A DNA stretch of 64,000 bases, taken from assembly GCF_026745355.1 (NCBI RefSeq), contig NC_079205.1, positions 55,076,073 to 55,140,072 of the forward strand. The letters run 5' to 3'. Every line of letters begins with the position of its first letter. Within the stretch, counting starts at the first letter, position 1. This DNA is from Beta vulgaris subsp. vulgaris. Its lineage: Eukaryota; Streptophyta; Magnoliopsida; Caryophyllales; Amaranthaceae. The notes under the pieces were generated by a model that was given only the letters and a program-made list of their open reading frames with translations, had not been told where the DNA came from and made no database searches. The position numbers and the translations under genes were made by a program. This document shows positions 12,272 to 22,539 of this stretch, in pieces.

Positions 12272-12703
12272 TCACCCAAAGTTTTTAGGTTTCCCAAATC
12301 GTCTATATGAGGTAAATTTTCCCGAAGGGTTTCTCAACACTACTTTCTGGACTTCACAATCGATCCTGGCCTTGTAATGACTCAACCAGTTCATCCCAAG
12401 AATCACATCTAAATCTCCTAAGTTAAACTCGATCAAATCGGATGGAAAAACACTCCCTCCTATCTTCAAAGGTAAGTTCTTAAATAACTTAGTACACTTA
12501 ACGACTTCCCCAGTAGGAATACTAACAGACAAGTCAATTGACTCATACTCCACCAATCCCAGACTCTTTAAAACAGAAGGCGAAATAAAAGAATAAGTAG
12601 CCCCCGAATCGAATAACGTTTTAACGAAAACTGAGTTGATAGAGAAATTACCAGTTACCACATCCGCAGATCTCTCTGCCTCGTTATGACTCATCACGAA
12701 CAC
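12272..12703 (-). pseudogene. Retroviral-type aspartic protease of Tekay polyprotein
   Basis: Minus-strand frame with FVKTLFDSGATYSFIS, which carries the DSGA active-site motif of the pepsin-like retropepsins of plant Ty3/gypsy elements, and later DVILGMNWLSHYKARIDCE, the conserved C-terminal half. It cleaves the Gag-Pol precursor in active relatives. The frame shifts at 12272-12275 before continuing to the RT. Confidence 0.9.
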
Positions 12704-13730
12704 TTTTCCTGCAGGTTTGTTCTGGGAGAATTATCATTAGCAGCAGGCCTACTATGGTTCCTTGGTTATTTTGACCTCCAGGCTTAGGACCCTGGTTCCC
12801 TATTTGATTAGACCCTGGTCTAGCCTGATTACCGTTTCCCTGAATTCTCAAACCTTTTCCGTGCTTAGGTAGCACTCATACTCTCTGTGACCCTTCTTCT
12901 GGCAGTAATGACAGGTCACTAGCTCTCCTTACAGTCTTCCCAGGATGGTTTTTGTCACAGAACTTACAAATGTGAACCCTCTCAGGTTTACCCTGACTAT
13001 TATCCTGGTTGTTCCTTCCTTGAAAGTTCCCATTCCCATTCCGGTTTTTCTTAAAGTTATTTTGGTTTCCTCCAGTACTAACCTCCTTTCTCTTCTCACC
13101 AACTATTCCAGCCTTCTTATCTTTCTCGATTGCAACCCATAAATATGAGAAGCTCTCCCATACACTACATCTAAGGATGTAAAGGTCTCACCCCCTAATC
13201 CCAGCTGGATCTCATCAGTCAACCCTGTTCGAACCTCTGAGCCTTAAGCTCCTCAGTAGCTACAACCTCAGGTGCAAACCTAGACAAGGCTATGAACTTA
13301 CTATAGTATTCAGAAATGGTCATACTACCCATTCTAAGGTTGATGAACTCTTGGGCTTTCTGCTTCCTCATGAAGGCAGGGTAAAACTTTCCTCTCAGCA
13401 CAATCACAAAGGCTTCCCAATTGAATCCCTCAGCAGCACTCAATCTAGCCCCATTTTCTCTCCACCACAAGTCAGCCTCATCTTTAGGTATAAAACAGCT
13501 TGTCCTACTCTCATGTCAGCAGGGCAATTCACTACCTCAAACAACTTTTCAAATTCCCTAATCCAGTTTTCTAGGAAAGTAGGGTCAGCTTGTCCCTTAA
13601 AGTAAGGTGGTTTCACTTTGGACAGTCTTTCAAACATTTCTCCAGCAGTCTCTGGACGTTCAACCTTGTCCTGGTTCAGTTTCTCCGCCAAGAGGCGAAT
13701 AGCGTCAGCTAGTTCAGTGTTGTTAGCCAT
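12700..13730 (-). pseudogene. Gag of Tekay element with CCHC zinc knuckle
   Basis: Gag begins at the ATG at 13730 (MANNTELADAIRLLAEKLNQ) and includes FLENWIREFEKLFEVVNCP. After a frame change at about 13440-13470 it continues as LWWRENGARLSAAEGFNW and YYSKFIALSRFAPEVV, the conserved retrotransposon gag fold. A zinc knuckle (C-HY-C-QKKG-H-REYE-C, CX2CX4HX4C) is at 12913-12872. Gag would form the virus-like particle and bind RNA. Frame breaks make it non-functional here. Confidence 0.88.
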
Positions 13731-14209
13731 TCTACTTCGGGACCTGAAAGTAATATAACTCTACTCAGGCTCCAGAAAACTAGTATAGACGTCTAAGCAA
13801 GACAATACTTGATTTGATCACTAAGATCGCATCACATACAATTTCACTAAGTTTCAACATGGAATGTTCACTAATATTCATACAGTTGTTCACGTAAGTA
13901 AATTCATAGTCACATGAATTTAGGCAAGAAAAATTGAAATCACATAATAAAAAAAAAAAAATTCCCCATTACGTGTCCAAAATAAATTTTTACTCCTTGA
14001 ATTAGACAAACTAAAACTTTATTCTTCCATAGAAGGGAAAAGAAAAAATGTGAAATAAAATAACACACTAGTATATATATTTTTCCTAAAATGCTACTCC
14101 TATAAAACACCTTTGTTTGTTGGCATATACCCAACCTTATTCTTTTAACTAAAACCTTATGTACCTCTATATATATATATATATAAAAAAAATATCTATA
14201 ATTTATAAC

Positions 14210-14600
14210 CTATGGCACTACACTGCCATCCTTGTCCTTATCTTCCTTATATTGTTGAGGTACAAAGTCTTCATCACTAACTTCGTCCTCTTCGTCAGTC
14301 TCATAGTAGTCAACGAATTTCCTCTTGATCTTAGACTGCCTAGTAGGTATGGTGTCCAATCTTCCTCAGGTTCAGATTCCACCCTCATACATGCATCATA
14401 TATGTCTTCCCTGTAGTTCCTCTAGCATGATCCATTTCTATGATGACTTCATCATCCCTAGCATAGTGTCTCCTCAAGATGCGACGCATTATCCAATGCA
14501 GTTCTTCATATTCTCTATGGTCAATGGGTGGATGATGGTCGTCGTCTTCATCGTCAGTCAGGACGATAGGGTTAAAGTAGTTTCCTAAATTTGCAGCCAT
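14210..14600 (-). pseudogene. Acidic open frame in the Tekay leader, upstream of gag, unknown function
   Basis: Between the primer-binding site and gag, the minus strand has an ATG-started frame (14600-14385). It is rich in Asp/Glu and ends in a basic/aromatic stretch (LHWIMRRILRRHYARDDEV). With a frame change the acidic character continues (REDIYDACMRVESEPEEDW) and then FVDYYETDEEDEVSDEDF up to a TAG at 14210. With about one net indel the whole would be some 130 residues. I recognise no family. Its position before gag and its biased composition suggest a real accessory frame that has decayed, rather than chance. Confidence 0.5.
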
Positions 14601-14939
14601 AATAGTAGAGCTACATCACAATAACCCAAAAGGTTTAGCACTCTTCCTTAACGTATTCCCACCAAGAATCAAAGAATAAGAAAACAAAAGCATGAAAATA
14701 TAACACTTTAATAGGCAAAGGATATAACAATTAGCAGGAAAGAAAACATTCATGCATCGTTAGTAGGGAAGAAAAATAATAATGCACTTATTTGCAGGGA
14801 AGAAAATTTATAATGATGCTGAACTAAATTTTCAATGCAGGCATATAATATTTTTATCCTATATGCCCTTCCTATACTACCCATTCTCACAATGTCATGT
14901 TGTAAACCCTTAAAGGTATGAAAATAATGCAGGCACTTT

Positions 14940-15240
14940 TTATAATAACATTACTTTTGTGCCTAAATAAATTTTCTAAAAAAAAATTTCGAACTAAGAC
15001 ATTCGAAAAAAAATTTTACTCGACACAAATTTTTTTTTTTTTTTTTATTCGGCTCCTAAAAAAATTTCCGAAAAAAACGAAAACGACAAAAAATTTCGAA
15101 CTCCTCGACTTTCGGAAAACGAGATTTTCGAACCTTATTTCCAAAAAAAAAAATTTCGGTTCTAAAAAAAAAATTTTGATCCTCAAAATATTTGTGTTCA
15201 TCTTTCGAAAGAAACGTAGGAGCAATACTAAGGTTTCCTT
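14940..15240. repeat. A/T homopolymer block in Tekay leader
   Basis: A 300-bp block made almost only of A-runs and T-runs separated by TTCGAA/TCG cores (for example around 14990, 15030, 15140-15180). It lies just after the primer-binding site in element orientation. Open frames on both strands here (KKKF/FFFRK-type) are products of the composition and not genes. Confidence 0.6.
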
Positions 15241-15330
15241 CAAATAATCAATAAGCTAGGTAACTTAAGAAGCTAAAGTCACTTAATAAGCTAGTTAGTT
15301 AGGCGCCTATAAGTCTTAAACTAACCTAAA

Positions 15331-15341
15331 GCTCGATACCA
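15331..15341 (-). other. Primer-binding site of the Tekay element
   Basis: Three bases inside the 5' LTR end the minus strand reads TGGTATCGAGC, which is close to TGGTATCAGAGC, complementary to the 3' end of initiator methionine tRNA. That is the usual primer for plant Ty3/gypsy elements. Confidence 0.75.
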
Positions 15342-15344
15342 CTT

Positions 15345-15694
15345 TGTAACACCCCGATAATTCTCTCTTTCTAGAAAATACTTATAATATAAAACTTAGA
15401 GAATTACCCAGGCATTATCGCCCGTGTGATAACGTTTCGGCTTACTCAGAATTTTGCAGCGGAAAACTTACTAAAACAAAACCAACTTTATTAAACTTAT
15501 GAAATAAGAGTCAAACAATGTTTGAACTGAAACACACCAACTTAAAGCTAAAGTCTGAAAATATAAACTCCTAGAAACAACTTAAATACTACTATCACAA
15601 AAGCCTCTCCATTCCAGATTCCCCAATGGTATGCATCTTCGAACCTGTAATGTCAATGCTTTCTTGACTCTGCTCCCCCGAAGGATCACCACAG
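15345..15694 (-). repeat. Truncated 5' LTR of Tekay (350 bp)
   Basis: Begins TGTAACACCCCG and matches 6426-6774 of the full LTR, then stops abruptly at CCACAG. The next base starts the copy B flank (AACTCAATTATGG). The breakpoint shares only two bases (AG) with the sequence before 4318. Confidence 0.92.
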
Positions 15695-15796
15695 AACTCA
15701 ATTATGGTTAATTTTATCTTTTTTATAATTAAAAAACAATTAACAAAAAGTGAAAATATAAAATCCATTACATATATCTCCTCGGCCAATAAGACT

Positions 15797-15980
15797 TAGG
15801 CTCTGTTCTTTTGGACTAAATTAATAAAAACTCAGTTCATTTCAGACAAATTCATTTCAGTTCAGATCAGATCATTTCAGTTAATTTTCTCTCATAATTT
15901 TCATTCTTTCTAGTTCAGTTCAGACAAATTCATTTCATTTCAGCTCAATTCAGACTAATTCGGTCCAAAAGAATAAAGCT
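15797..15980. mobile_element. Small MITE-like element (copy B)
   Basis: Same element as at 4430-4597, here without the small deletions. Its termini are GCTCTGTTCTTTTGGAC and GTCCAAAAGAATAAAGCT. Confidence 0.5.
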
Positions 15981-16369
15981 AACAAGGACAAGTTTTTTGG
16001 GTTGACTCAAATTTATAAGGAGGGTAAGGGTTGCTAGTGTTGGGCGTCAGGGTATCCGATATGGTCAGGAGTTAGATGAGAGGAGGGTTGTGAGGTGCGG
16101 AATAAGTAGTAATAATGATCCACTTTTGTTGTTGGGGTTAATATTCAAAGGGGGTAGGTTAGTCTTTTATTTTTTTGCTATATTAAAGATGCATTAGTTC
16201 CAAAATCCAAGATCCTCTTTGCCTTTTTTTAAAAAAAAAACTAAATAAATAAAATAAAATCGGAACCTCCCCTTTTTAGAATTAAGTCATGTCTTTCTTC
16301 CTATGTAGTGTATATTCTGTAATCATCACTCGGAAGACACAACTTATCTTTTCTCTAAGTGTCCTTTTA

Positions 16370-17239
16370 TTATTGATGTCTTTGAGGAGCTTCAATCCCA
16401 ACTGAAGTGGGTTGCCCCTCCTATAATTGAGGATGGTGTCCCCTTTCCTAGTTTTTTTCAAAATTTGAAAGCTTCCTTCTCAGTGTCCTAGGTTGAGTGT
16501 CTGGCTATGACTTGGTGGTTTGTGTGGTATACTCGCAATGGGGTGATCTTCCGGCAGGAAAATTGTTCCCCATTTAAGGTTAGTATGATGATTAGAGCAT
16601 ATGTGCAATAAATTAATATTTCGGAGAATGTGGTTGATATTGTTGATGCTCAGGTTACTTCCCTTAATAGGCAGAAAAATAAGGCAAAAATGCATGATCA
16701 GGTAAGTTGGTCCACCCCTCCTAGTGACTATTATAAGGTTAATTTTAATGGATCTAAACTGGATAGTGGTCAAGCGGCTTTTGGTTTTGTTATTCGGGAT
16801 TCTGAAGGTAAAGTTCTGCTTTGTGGTGCGGGGACTTTAGATGATTCGGATTCTATTCTGGTGGCGGAGGCTAGGGGCCTTCGGGAAGGTATTAGAGGGG
16901 CTAGGTCTTTAGGTATTGACAAAAATTTTATTGAAGGTGACAACTTGGCTGTCATTAACTCTATTAAGCAGATTTGGAAGATTCTATGGATGATCCATTC
17001 CATCATCTTAGATACAGGAAATGATTTGTGTCATTTTGAGGATGTTCAAATTTGTCATGTGTTAGGGAAGCAAAAGCGGTTGCGGATTGGATGGCGCATC
17101 GTGGACATTCGACGTCCACCACGACATAGTGGTTTGATGTTACCGATTTACCCTTTGCTTTAATCATCCGCAAGGATGCTTTAGGGTGGCCCAACTCTTG
17201 GGATTCTCCCTAGTTCTTTCTTTCCTTTCTAAAAAAAAA
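16370..17239 (+). pseudogene. Plus-strand LINE 3' end: zf-RVT tail and RNase H domain
   Basis: The plus strand reads LAMTWWFVWYTRNGVIFRQE (16505-16560 region), the typical segment between the RT zinc-binding and RNase H domains of plant LINEs. It then gives VSWSTPPSDYYKVNFNGSK and an RNase H-like fold (FGFVIRDSEGKVLL, VAEARGLREGI, FIEGDNLAVINSI). Near 17060 a single-base shift leads into the final helix (AVADWMAHRG) and the conserved end LPFALIIRKDALGWPNSWD-like peptide, followed by an A-run (17231-17239). The 5' part is lacking, so it is a dead fragment. Confidence 0.82.
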
Positions 17240-17303
17240 GGATCAATCACAAAGCATCAAATACAAGAATAGAGGATAAGGTAGAAACAATAAAACAATT
17301 GAT

Positions 17304-17464
17304 AGATGAAACAAAGTATCCAACATTGGTTATCTAATCAACAAATCATCAGTTTATTAAAGTATCTAGCTATCAAGTGAAATCTTATATCCAACCTTTC
17401 TCCACCTCAACCAAATTTCGTGGTGAAGCACAAGGGCCTTTTTCAATGAAGGACTTGCGGAGTT
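17304..17464. repeat. 161-bp target-site duplication of minus-strand LINE, left copy
   Basis: Aligns without gaps to 24437-24597 with 5 mismatches in 161 positions. It sits next to the A-rich tail of the minus-strand LINE (read on the minus strand), which identifies it as the target-site duplication of that LINE. Confidence 0.8.
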
Positions 17465-17569
17465 TTTGTTTTTTGTTTTTAGGGGAAAAGCATGATATTA
17501 TTACTTCATTGATGACGAATCCATCAAAACATAAGGAGCCACCTCCATAGGAGAGTGGTTCTCCCAAAT

Positions 17570-17823
17570 TTACTCAACTCCAAAAGGGATGAGTTTAGCT
17601 AAATTATGGGCTACAAAGTTACCGTCACGTTTAACATGTGACCATACAATGGGGGAATAATGCATACTAGAAGAAAGAATATTGTGCAGGACAAGATCAA
17701 GATTCGCGAGATAAATGGCATGCTTTGAGAGACGGTTAATGACTGTTTGACAATCGGATTCCAACATAACATCTTGCAAGTCGAATATTCGACCAAGACG
17801 GACAACCATTTCTATAGCCTTAG
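17570..17823 (-). pseudogene. LINE RNase H, C-terminal half (copy B)
   Basis: Minus-strand frame MVVRLGRIFDLQDVMLESDC continuing to HVKRDGNFVAHNLAKLIPF. It contains the acidic ESD and the final VAHNLAK helix of the RNase H-like fold. At the right it stops at the CTTAG target site. The matching N-terminal half resumes in the same frame at 20366. Confidence 0.85.
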
Positions 17824-20365
17824 TGTAACACCCCGATAATTCTCTCTTTCTAGAAAATACTTGATAATATAAAACTTAGAGAATTACCCAGGCATTATCG
17901 CCCGTGTGATAACGTTTCGGCTTACTCAGAATTTTGCAGCGGAAAACTTACTAAAACAAAACCAACTTTATTAAACTTATGAAATAAGAGTCAAACAATG
18001 TTTGAACTGAAACACACCAACTCAAAGCTAAAGTCTGAAAATATAAACTCCTAGAAACAACTTAAATACTACTATCACAAAAGCCTCTCCATTCCAGATT
18101 CCCAATGGTATGCATCTTCGAACCTGTAATGTCAATGCTTTCTTGACTCTGCTCCCCGAAGGATCACCACAGGATCAATAGGCAAAGCCATGATCACAAA
18201 CACAGACAAGCACGTAATCAGCAAAGCTGAGTACTACATATCAGACAACAATAATCCTAAACATGATACTACAACACAACTTGTAGAATAAAATAACAAT
18301 AATAATATAACAACTGCAGATGACTCTTACTGAACTAGACTCTAACTTTTAGTTCTTCTTTAAATGGAATAGTTATTGGGACGAGTTGACTTTTCTGAAA
18401 TAGGAAATACGGTCATGACTCCGTAAACCAGAATGACCTACGATATCGAGGAACCTTTAGACTAAAGAGGAATGGTGATCAATCCAACCTCGAGAATACA
18501 TATCACGGCGGACTATGTACTCCAACCTTAGTGTCCAACTCTAGACGTGCACCAGTCTAAAGTCTATAACCTATTCTCGTTTCACTTTACGTTGCATTCA
18601 TGTTATACTTGTGTTGACACCAACCAAGCACATAATACTCACAACTACTAATCACATAACATCACAAAACTCCTTTTTAATCTTAGAATTAATAAGTGTT
18701 CACAACTTAGCATCCAAGACTCTTTTAACTTCTTTTATTCTTTACTAACTTGCCTGTTGAACCTAGCCAACAGTAAACTGTACCTTTATATAGGTATAAC
18801 TCAAAATTACCAAATAAGATCCTCGGTTCTTATAAGATAAATAGATAACTCAAAGAATCCATGATTCCAATTTACTTACTTAATTCACTCACGAATTAAT
18901 ACCAAACTAAACTTAGTTGCTTGCATCAAACTTCCATACAAAAATGCATACTTAAACATATTCTTAGTTTACATGTAGCATACAAGCAAATAACATGTAA
19001 AGCCATCTCAGTAAATCATATATATGAACTACAAGGTCCTATACATGATACTACAAATTAAAAACATCCCTAGAGCATGTTTCTAACCATTTAGCACGTA
19101 GACTATGTACGTACCTCGTATAAACGTAACGGTAGGCCACTTTTAAGCACTAAAAGTCCCCTACAGTGAATTCTCCGCCTAAAACAACCAAGAAATCGAG
19201 TAAATACTTGTACTAAAAAAATACAGCAACTTTAAAACGTCCCAAACCCTTTTAAACTTCTTTAAAAATCGTTTTTATAATTTAAACTCTCATTATTTTT
19301 AATCCCTAGTATAGATAAACTATTCTAGTGATTAAAAACCATTAAAAACCTTAAAATATTAACTTTCTGAATTTCCAGCAACTATAAAATTTTCTAAACC
19401 TTCTGAAAATATTTTAAATGAATATAAAAATCGTATTCCAATCAAAATCATATTCATACTCTAAATATCGATTTCTAGTGATTTAAAACCCTAAAAATCA
19501 CATCTTTCATGATTAAAATAAAAATAATAAATCTGAAATTTTTCTTTTATACATATGATCCGAAAAATATATTTCATAATAAAAATAATAACTCAAATCG
19601 TAATCATGCAAATAATAATAAAATAACAATAAAAATTAGAACTTTAATGGAATCTTAAAGGAGAAGTAAAGAAAACAACCAAAATAAGAGGAGGAAAGAG
19701 GGCGCCGGACTGAACAGCAGCAAGGACCGGCGGCAGCAGCTTTTTCGGCTTCAAAAATAGTTTGTGACGTTTCTTGTTCAACAAGAAACGTTACTTAGCG
19801 AAGAAGAAACAATTTTTGAGAGAAAGATGAAAGTCACGCTCAAGAGGAAGAAGAGAGAGAAAATGTCGAGTGGGAGAGGAGGCTCAAAGATCACGTGCAA
19901 GTGAGGAGAGAGAAAATAAGTGTAGGGCAAAAATTCGGGTTTTAGGATATTTAAATAGGCTAATCCTATTGGGCTTAGGAAAAGGAATTCAATAATTAAA
20001 ACAATAGGCTAATCCTATTGGGCTTAGGAAAAGGAATTCAATAATTAAAACTTTGATGACTAACAAGATGGGCTTGTTAGGACTTTAGTCATCAAATTAT
20101 CCTTTCCCTTTTTATTTCTTTTGGGCTTTCGATTCCATTAAGTTTCTTTTCAAATATACTTTTAATAATTAAACTCTTATTTAAAACACGCTTAATTAAA
20201 ATATTACAAACTTTATTAAGCTTAGAAAAATATTTTTAGTTGACTTTTAAAATAGTCAACCCTTTTTAAAAGTCAAATCATTTTCCAAACTCATTTGGAT
20301 TTAATATAATTACATAAATAACTTAATATATTTATGAAAATCCTTTAAAAATGTGGGGGATTACA
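17824..20365 (-). mobile_element. Solo LTR of the Tekay element
   Basis: A complete 2542-bp TG...CA LTR with perfect 5-bp target duplications CTTAG (17819-17823 and 20366-20370) and no interior. This is the normal outcome of LTR-LTR recombination. It carries the same 49-bp tandem repeat as the other LTR copy. The site is identical to that of the full element in copy A. Confidence 0.92.
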
Positions 20366-20550
20366 CTTAGCTTCGGCTACTTCTACCGACCAATGGGCAC
20401 GAACCCTTCGTGTGGCAGCAAACAAAATACGCCCAAATGAGTCACGTGCAATGGCTCCCAATCCTACCCAACCCTCAACAGCAAGGGAAGCATCAACATT
20501 AAGTTTGACAACATCCTTGGGTGGGGCAGACCAAATACGAGAGTTGGTGC
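20366..20550 (-). pseudogene. LINE RNase H, N-terminal half
   Basis: Minus-strand frame IWSAPPKDVVKLNVDASLA, then GLGAIARDSFGRILFAATRR and WSVEVAEAK. It is bounded on the right by the CACTA element (20551) and on the left by the Tekay solo LTR (20365). Both interruptions carry clean target duplications. Confidence 0.85.
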
Positions 20551-21727
20551 CACTAGTACAGAAAAGGCAATTTGTGTCGGATGTGAGGCGCCTATTTGCG
20601 TCGCACATAGGTCCGACGCCAAAGGCCTCGACGCAGATAGCCCAAACATGATCTGCGTCGTATGACGAGTGACGCAGATGGTTGTGCTATTTGCGTCGCA
20701 CCCTATATACGGTGCGACGCACATTATCAATCCCCAGCCCCCAATCCCCAGCAGCCCATGAAATGTGCGTCGCACATGGCCAATGGTGCGACGCACATCA
20801 CGCATCTGCGTCGCACCATTGGCCATGTGCGACGCATATGCTTCATTTTTTTTTAAAAAAAGTAGGCTTTGCGTCGGATGGAGGGCCACATCCGACGCAA
20901 ATGGCTCATTTATCAAAAAAAAAAACGAAAATCTATTTCACCATTAACCAGATCTAAATTACAGAATGACAACATATGAACGAAAATAAAACTGAACGAA
21001 AATAAAACTGAACGAAAATAAAACTAGATCTAAAAATGTCAAAATTATATTATACAACATGGATGAAACAGAATTACAACATTTGTCAAAACAGAATGAA
21101 ACACATGAACGAAAATAAAACAAAATCAGATCTAAAAACTGAACAAAAATAAAACGAAATTGAAAATAAAAATTGAACAAAAATAAAATATTATTGTTCT
21201 TCAATTTTGTTCTTTGTCAGATCTAAAAATTACAACACTAAGATAAAAAATTAAACCTAAAAATCAACAAAATCAGATCTAAACAAACGAAGAAGTGTTC
21301 GAACTGATAGTCACGAAATTTCTGGAATTTATGACTCTTCCTCAGTTGTTCTTTGTTAAATTTCTGGAAATTCGAACTGGAAAAGCGAAGAAATGTCGAA
21401 AAAAAGACGGTCTTCAAACAGATCTGAAAAAAAATGGCAAATAACTAAAAATTAATACATGCAAAAAAGAAGAAAAACGAAAAATAAACATGTTACCTTA
21501 GTCTTGGAGTGCGAAGAACGAAATCAGTAGACTCATAAAACAAAAACGATTCCAATTCACGAACGAACGAAGGAAATGAAGTGAGTGAGGGAACGAAAGA
21601 TATTTCACGAAATCAGTAGTCTTGTAGTGCTGAATGAACGAAATGGGACCGTGAAATGGAGTGAGTGAGGGAGGGAGAGAGAGAAGAGAGAGAGAAGAGA
21701 GAGAACCACGGATCTGAAAGAAATGTA

Positions 21728-21950
21728 GGGCCTGTTTGGTTCAGAAAACTGGAATGGAATGGTATGGATATCCCATACCATCCTGGTATGGATATCCATA
21801 CCAGGGTGGTATGGATCCAGAATCCCATACCAGTTTCAAATTGTTTGGTTCAATCCTGTAATGGATTCAATGTCCATTTCTGCTGTTTGGTTCACTTTTG
21901 GAATGGATTCTGCATTCAGTTTTTATTTTAATATAATTGTACCAGCTATA

Positions 21951-22001
<51 letters not shown>

Positions 22002-22539
22002 TTTACAACTTGCATCCAGATCCAAGTAGCCATATCAATACAGTAAAGAAATTTGGTGGCACAACTTCTATCAAGCGACAAAAAAAAAGATGTAATCAAA
22101 GTCTAAACAAAATCATTGTATATTACACCAAACTTATTGAAACACCTGGACAAACATATGCAAAAAATGAAAGATGCCAACCATTGTATATTACACCAAA
22201 CTTATGCGCAAATATTCTACCAGAGGCAAAAAGATGAAAAAAATGAAAATTCATAGAATACCTTCTGCAAATAAGATGTTCGCCGGTCGGTCGGTGGTCG
22301 GAAAAGGTGGCTTCTCTTGTCTAGGGTTTAACCCCTCTCTCCCCCTTCCACAAAAATTAGGGTTTGAAACTTGAGTGGAATGGAGTTAGAAACTTAGGGG
22401 GGAGGGGAGATCGGGATTCTAGGGGGATGGGGTGGAGATAGATACCCATGGGTATGAGACTCTACCCTAAATATGCCCAACCAAACAATGGAATGGATGT
22501 CATTCCATTCCATTAAAAATACCCCAACCAAACACCCCC
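21728..22539. mobile_element. MITE-like insertion nested in the CACTA element
   Basis: Ends GGGCCTGTTTGGTT and (reverse complement) GGGGGTGTTTGGTT, flanked by GTA on both sides (21725-21727 and 22540-22542). The subterminal region is rich in GGTATGGATATCCATACC palindromes. The superfamily is uncertain; PIF/Harbinger-like is most likely from the 3-bp target site. Confidence 0.6.
21950..21999. repeat. (TG)n(TA)n microsatellite
   Basis: Alternating TG followed by TA dinucleotides inside the nested MITE. Confidence 0.9.

Larger units (their letters stand above)
6426..15694 (-). mobile_element. Ty3/gypsy chromovirus (Tekay/Del type), 5' LTR truncated
   Basis: Element read on the minus strand. 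It has a 3' LTR at 6426-8965, an interior at 8966-15344, and only the last 350 bases of the 5' LTR at 15345-15694. Domain order is gag, zinc knuckle, aspartic protease, reverse transcriptase, RNase H, integrase, chromodomain, which defines Ty3/gypsy. The chromodomain and the long (2.54 kb) TG...CA LTR point to the Tekay/Del lineage. The left target duplication is CTTAG (6421-6425). The expected right partner is absent because the 5' LTR breaks off at 15694. Coding parts lie in several frames, so no intact polyprotein is present. Confidence 0.92.
15695..20365. repeat. Copy B of the tandem duplication
   Basis: Colinear with 4318-8965. In this copy the LINE and LTR sequences keep more open frames. 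On its right side the LTR is followed by CTTAG and the rest of the interrupted LINE, so copy B represents the ordinary genomic context. Confidence 0.9.

Noticed and set aside
14918..15247. KKKF/FFFRK-rich open frames
   Set aside because: Pure A/T-run composition in the retroelement leader.
15345..20365. Second complete Tekay element starting at 15345
   Set aside because: The LTR at 15345 stops after 350 bp and no interior lies between 15694 and 17824, so there is one element plus a solo LTR.
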